This document shows positions 6,530 through 12,328 of a stretch of 12,328 bases of DNA, one piece after another. Location: assembly GCF_000524195.1 (NCBI RefSeq), contig NW_020170455.1, positions 400,974-413,301 on the forward strand. Direction: 5' to 3'. The notes below the pieces were generated by a model. The model was not told where the DNA came from, ran no database searches, and saw only the letters and a program-made list of their open reading frames with translations. Position 1 is the first letter of the stretch; the number at the start of each line of letters is the position of its first letter. The position numbers and the translations under genes were made by a program. The DNA is from Echinococcus granulosus. Its lineage: Eukaryota > Platyhelminthes > Cestoda > Cyclophyllidea > Taeniidae.

Positions 6530-9500
6530 ATGACGGATCTGTAAATTCACAAAATCTAAGCAACACCCCTTCCCTACCAGTTAACATCTTTATATGTCTT
6601 AACGCATGGTACCTTTTTAACCCATTAATGACACACTGAAAAAATCAACTCGTTTAAATCCAAATCAAAACAATTTTTGATTTCTCATAGGATTTTTCCG
6701 AGTTTGCTAGACATTTTACGTTTTCTTTTGCCTATAGACCTTGGGGGTGCATTAAAACGAATTAATGATTCACGGGGCAATTAATTATTCTAGCACCCCG
6801 TTTGGAAAAAATGACCGTCTTTTCACATTTATTTTAGTCTTCATCTAAAGAACGCTGTTTAACATGATAAATAGGTCTGTCAGGCACGCAGGAAAGCCTA
6901 AATTTTGGTCCAATCTAGGGTAGGTAAATCTCGATAATAAATTTAATCTTACTAAATCAGTTTCAAGGGGAATTTCAGTGGTATCCGATGTCTGTCTAAA
7001 AATCCAGTTGGTTTTTACCAAAAAATTTATTACCAGTTTTTAGGGAGAGGAAAACAGGCTACTCTACTCTCTCGGTTTATGCATCCTGTGTTTAAATGTC
7101 ATCCTCAAAACCTAGGAAATACGGCTTTTTGTACAATTAAGGTAAAGAACTCTTTGAGCTGGTTTTTAATTGTTTACCAGGATAGTCAGTGATAGTACCA
7201 AGCTAGCGCTAGCCAATTTTACGTCCAAATCCCCGGATCCGACTTCACACCTGCTAAAAGAAATCAGCAAAAATGTCACAAATTAATACCAAAAGCTTAT
7301 AATTATTTCAATTTAGGCTTTAGTTAAAAAAACTTGGCTCATTATTATTACAATTTTGATGCTTCAGTTTAATCTAATCTCTTTTTAAGGAAACAGTACG
7401 ATTCATCTGGAAGGAATTGTGACAAAGTTCCCTACCACCTTTGAAGCCATTGGTATGAACAATCGTCAGGCCGTGTTATTTGTTTTTAACAAGATGACAT
7501 CAATTGTCCCACTCAATTTTCTTCTTTCGCTAATTCTTCTGCTACTCTTTATGCGTTGATTGCCTATCCTTTTTGATTCTAAGCCGAGGCTAATCGCAAT
7601 TTACCTAGAAAGCCACCACCAAATAGTGCATAATTACGTATGATCTGTATTAATAATGGCTATGATAATACATAAAATTTTCCGACATTTAAAGTGCTTT
7701 TTTAAATTTCTCCTTTAAAATAAGATTTGGATTCTATTCTTCTTATTATGCATTTGACTTCCCCCAATTGCTGTTGTAGATATCTAGTTTCCGTTGGATA
7801 AATATTTAACCACTACTAACAAAAATATATCTTACTTGTTTTTAGGCATAATGAAATCAATTTAGATTTTCTCACTAAATTCAAAGCTTAAATCAAGTCG
7901 AATCAAGCAAATTTGATTCCAAAGCAATTGGTCCTCATATAAACTGTAGCTCTTAGTATCATCTTGAAGTCGCAGTGAGGCAAACTAAAGTGGGAAATGA
8001 CCGAAGTTGTGACCAAAAAGCACGTCTTAAAAAAGGAGTTAAAATAGAGCGCGTTTTAAGACACATATTCCATCTTTCTTAAGCTTCATGCCCTCCGCTA
8101 TTCGGAGTCGCCCTTGAGACTCGACTGTCCAGGGTTTTTCAAGGCTAAGGCAGGGTCGATGATGCGGTGGATGTAGCTTATTCCATTAAAATGAATGCTC
8201 GATGGACAACTAATTGAAATGCTATAGTCTGCGTACTCTGTATAACTAAAGCATTAAGTAGAGATTTATTTATAAAATAGTTTAAATTTTAATATTCTGC
8301 AATCCTATAGCGGTGGGAACGTTTAACTATTCATACCATGCAGATGGGGTTATCAATCCCTACTGCTGTATATGGATATCTGTTAAACAGCTTTCTTTTT
8401 TAATTTTTAAATTGGGGAATCCTTCATGGTTACATTAACGGCAGAACCAGAAATCTGAGTGGCTGACACAAATTGAAGCAATGCCACAGTCTCTCCGTTG
8501 GAGAAAATCACGAAGGCAGAGGCACTCCTTCAGTGTCCTTTAGGTATAATCAGCAGCTGTCACCAATTTAGCACCTCGAGTCATTTTTAAGGACGTAATA
8601 AGGCCATGACTTCAAAGGAAAGTTTACTTTTAACAAACAGGAAAGCTACGTGGCTTTGGGAGTGACAGAGGTGCTATAAAACACAAAAGGTCACAAAACC
8701 ACGGAGACTAACGGTCGAGTTTATGATGATAAAGCACGCTTAAAAAAATATTGGGAAAGCTATTGCTATCTTTTGGTTAAAAATCAGTACTTGAATTGAG
8801 CTTGTATTAGGTTTCGAACTCTATTTTATTAAATGCGATCTCATGTTTGTAAGGTTTCGTTAATAAATAAATTGCCAATGCCAGCTTTTCGGATAAGTGT
8901 TAAAAGGTCATTTCCAGCTTCGATGGAGTGGAACATGATTAAATGTTGCATTTCGTACATTTGAGGAAAAAATAAGCCTTGGAAGAATCGCTTAGGAATT
9001 TTATGCTTTCATAGGGCATCTATAAAAGGAATTTTGCCGAAAATGTAAAGAAGCATTCCATCTCTTTTACGTTGTTCAACTAATTTACCATAAAGTAGAC
9101 TGTGTTGAATAACTAGAAGGTCCTAGGCAAAATAAGTCAACTATACAGCTGATAGGCTCGGTAAAATTTGATGCATGTGGTTCGTAATAGCAGAAAGTTC
9201 CTTAAATTATTTTTGTTACTTTTGACTCTTTCTCACAGAAACGCAAGGCTGCTAAAAATTTCATTGATAATATAGATTTGGCCTTTAAAGGTAATAAACT
9301 GGATCCTACCCACATCAGTCTCCGTCACACTTTGATTTCCTATCTGTCTACTCTAATTTGTATCTTATTGGCTAATTTCACGTAAATGTGATCGTCATCA
9401 CTTGTGGGATTATCAGAGATGGGGATTAGGTAGTATACCTCTCTTTCCCTCCCATGTTAAAGATGTGGTAGGGATCGTCTTACCGGTTGGTTTTGCACTA

Positions 9501-11843
9501 TTTAACATTACGATTTCTTTAACCAATACAAAGGGGACTTTCTTTCCACTAGCTTAATAATACCACTTGTTTCTTAGAATTTTTGGTTGCTCAAGCTCCA
9601 ATTACATCGAGGAGTTTTGAGTAGATAGGTCCCACCCGTATTTGTGTCTGTGGTCCACCACTTATGCACATATACGCCCACAAATTATAAGCATGATGTT
9701 TTTTGGCGGTGAAGTGGTGAATCTTTTAGAAGTGTTGGGATGTGATAACCAGTGATGCATTTTTTTGGTTTGGCGAATGATGCAATGAAAAGTCACCGCT
9801 CACACTGACCTCCAATTAAAGTGCTATTAACGTGCGCGTCTTTAAGCATTTCATCGCCAGAATTAAATTGCTTAAACGATTCTTCGACAGTACCTCCTGC
9901 AACTAGATCTCCTCTAGAAGCTAAACATGGCCCCAGCCTCGAAGCAAGCTCAACTTTGGAGCAGCAGACCATTTCATCAAGTAGACTAGACTAAGTCAAT
10001 GCATTGGCTTCAGCTGACACTTTGAGGGTTCGAAATAATGGGCAAGTAATGTGGATCTAGCTAAGGAGTTTTAATAAACTAAGGCTCTTTCGAAGAAAGA
10101 ATGAATTCCTTTAATTACCAGATAGGTCTTTTCTTCTAGATCCTGACTGATACGTTGGTGTCTGTTAGTTTGGAAAGATAACGAAATTGAATCTTTTTAT
10201 AGCTACAATTTCATTGATACAGGTACATATTCTTAATTTAAACGATTAACAAAAGAACTCCGAGTAAATGTCAATTTTAATTTACAACTGAATAGCTTGA
10301 ATGAGACTTTCCTGAAGACGAAGGAATACAATGTGCAGGCAGAATGTGTAGCATGAACATTTAAAAGAACTGAGAGAGCTACTGGCATGGCTACCGGCAC
10401 AAGTTTAAGGGCAGAGCCTTATGTATCCGCCAAACCAAACTGGAGAGTTTGAAAATACTGCTCTTCTGCATTAGAGTACAATATTGTAGCCTCAAAGAAG
10501 GTCTCCAGCAATGCAGCACTGGAATGCTATGTAGATCCGAGGAAAACTCCCAATAAATTTGTAGAAAATAACTTGACCATATCACATTTCTGAGCATTTC
10601 TGAGTGAACCTCAAGATAATATTAAAATGTACCAACCACAGCACCTAGATTAATTTTTTCGTTAAATCACACTTAGAACTTCCTAAATACTCACCGATAG
10701 AAGCTGGATTCTGTTTAACCAGAGAGGTAAGTGCGAGACTACTAGGTTGAAAGGACCATCAAACCACGTAGTATGCTAGAGCCACTAAAATCGCAAAAAG
10801 TAAGGCCTAGTTTGACAACTGCTTATAATGGTTATGATCCCTTTTGTAGCAAAGTAGCCGTAAATGAAAAAATTTCGTCCCGCATCTATGAGTTCCAACA
10901 GCTGCTTGTTTTTAATGGTAGCTGATTTTCTCTTTTTTGGCTCTTTTTTCCCTTATATTGGCTTAGTAAAGCCAGTAGATCAAGCTACTTTGTGTATTTA
11001 ACTTTAAATGTCATTTATTTTTTAATCACCATTTAATGTCACTGATATTAGATGGCGTGACCACACGTAGTAAAAATCGCTCGAATAAATGTAAGTTTTC
11101 ATTCATTTTATCCATCATGAGAGCACTTTAGGTCCTGGTCAATTCAGAAGGTAAAACAACTACCTGCCAATTATAAACATGAATTGGAGACTAATATATG
11201 CATAGGATGAGTTATTTTATTGTTTACTATGACTAAATCGCAATATAATTAATGCCGAACTGGTATAAGGCTGTGGAAATATGCCAAAATCTTTGCTACT
11301 ACTTTCTTGTGCGAAATATTTGTTACTGATCCAACAAATGGCATCAGGTAATGGAAGGCGCCCATTACCTTAACTGTTAATAAGGGAACTAATGAATTCC
11401 AACGCGAATAAGGATGTCCCTAGGCCCTTACATAGCCAATAAGTAATTTTGCCTTTCAAAAGAATAACATAGATTCCCATGTGAATACAACCGCCCATAT
11501 GCTAAAAAATAAAAGTGAAAATTTAGGAGAGAAATATGACAATATGGCGAAATTGGGAAGAAGGCAGTACTGGCGTCATTTCAAAGCACAACACAGTTAT
11601 TTTGGCTAAAACATAGTACGGGCATTCAGCAAGAACAAATGCACCATTTTTTAACAGGTACAATGCGCAACTTGCATAACGCCTAAAGTTGAAAAGTTTC
11701 AGCAAATTTAATTTCACTTCATAGTGCCTCGTCAGCTAATGAAGTAAACAAACATGAGCAAAATTATTTTTCGATGGTTTAAAAAACATGATACGCACTT
11801 CTTAATCATCAGAAAATACTAATGGACCCAAGCGAAACATTAA

Positions 11844-12224
11844 TATAATACTTCACAAACTAATAAAGCATTCCTTCTAAAAGAATTGTCACATGGTCAG
11901 CGCATTGCAAGTTGGTCTAACTTCTGCAAATTCTATTCGCAATCCTTGGCCTTTGCCAATTACGGAACTGTGTTTAACTGCTTGTGTACATATCCTGGGA
12001 CATTTCAGGCATCATCAAATACGGAGACTGCGTAAGTCAAAATAGACAATCAAATTATCAAAGGAAAAACGCCTAAAGCAGATGAGGAGTACCCTCAGGC
12101 ACAAGATTTCACTTGGCACATTACCGATGACTTGTCATGTCGCGGTGATAAAGAAGTAACACATTTTAGTGTGTTCAAGAAAGATGGCATTAATTTGCAC
12201 TGTGCTCCAAAAAGGCTACGTTAA
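11844..12224 (+). pseudogene. Possible decayed coding relic, right copy, in repeat 2
   Basis: Identical to 5745-6125, with the internal TAA at 12033-12035. Confidence 0.27.
12006..12206 (+). repeat. Right arm of the diverged inverted repeat (copy 2)
   Basis: Same sequence as 5907-6107, shifted by 6,099 bases. Its best block is 12160-12206. Confidence 0.8.
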
Positions 12225-12328
12225 GGTCTTATCAGTGCATTAGTAAGCGCATTGTTGTTTCAATTATATGGCCATGGAAGCGAATACTGACCGAGTCAAA
12301 AATTTTAAGTGGTAGGATTTGCACAGGT

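Larger units (their letters stand above)
6230..12328 (+). repeat. 6,099-bp tandem repeat unit, copy 2
   Basis: Direct, apparently perfect copy of 131-6229. Every structural feature of copy 1 recurs here at +6,099. Copy 2 ends on the last base of the window, which corresponds exactly to 6229, so the window is 130 + 2 x 6,099 bases. Whether a third copy, a unique right flank or nothing follows cannot be seen. Its left end is joined to the end of copy 1 instead of the unique flank, so any element crossing the left boundary (the 84-135 hairpin and the minus-strand relic at 34-246) is cut here. Confidence 0.97.

Noticed and set aside
1..12328. Telomeric repeats, CRISPR array, long terminal repeats, poly-A retroelement tail, mitochondrial or plastid genes
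   Set aside because: Looked for on both strands. No short regular repeat array, no target-site duplication pair, no A-tail and no recognisable organelle gene was seen. The gene-less 6-kb circle idea (as in diplonemid mitochondrial chromosomes) has no supporting gene module or internal repeats here.

Overview
The window is dominated by one structure: a 6,099-bp sequence present twice, head to tail. The first 130 bases are a unique left flank, copy 1 is 131-6229, and copy 2 is 6230-12328, the last base of the window. Every landmark I compared is offset by exactly 6,099 bases, and I saw no substitution or indel between the copies. Either the duplication is very recent or still being homogenised, or the contig is a read-through or assembly unrolling of a 6.1-kb circle or tandem array.

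I cannot name a complete gene. No reading frame in the unit exceeds about 68 codons from an ATG under the standard code, and I saw no rRNA, tRNA, CRISPR array, known origin or insertion sequence. The DNA is AT-rich (roughly 35-37% GC by hand sampling), mildly CpG-poor, and almost free of microsatellites and homopolymers longer than 7. This does not look like bacterial, phage or organelle coding DNA. It fits old non-coding nuclear DNA of a eukaryote, or a gene-poor extrachromosomal circle. The organism cannot be identified from the sequence.

Region by region: flank plus unit start (1-430) carries the left arm of a diverged inverted repeat. Its right arm is at 5907-6107, and again at 12006-12206. 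The arms share collinear blocks, the best matching 44 of 48 columns. Two blocks keep an identical 96-nt spacing and codon phase in both arms, so the pair may be remnants of a decayed coding sequence, probably from a mobile element family. The interior (about 431-5740) holds scattered hairpins and palindromes (645-700, 1103-1142, 1925-1963, 5247-5271) and a GC-rich structured island (about 1986-2075), but no gene I can support. At the copy-copy junction (6229/6230) the two inverted arms face each other and could fold into a stem of about 25 bp. In the flank the duplication breakpoint lies inside one arm of an 11-bp perfect hairpin.

Reading TAA/TAG as sense, with TGA the only stop, opens two frames of more than 350 codons (1367-2485 on the minus strand, 5130-6191 on the plus strand). 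Interval statistics and the lack of codon-position bias suggest these are chance, so they are recorded with low confidence.
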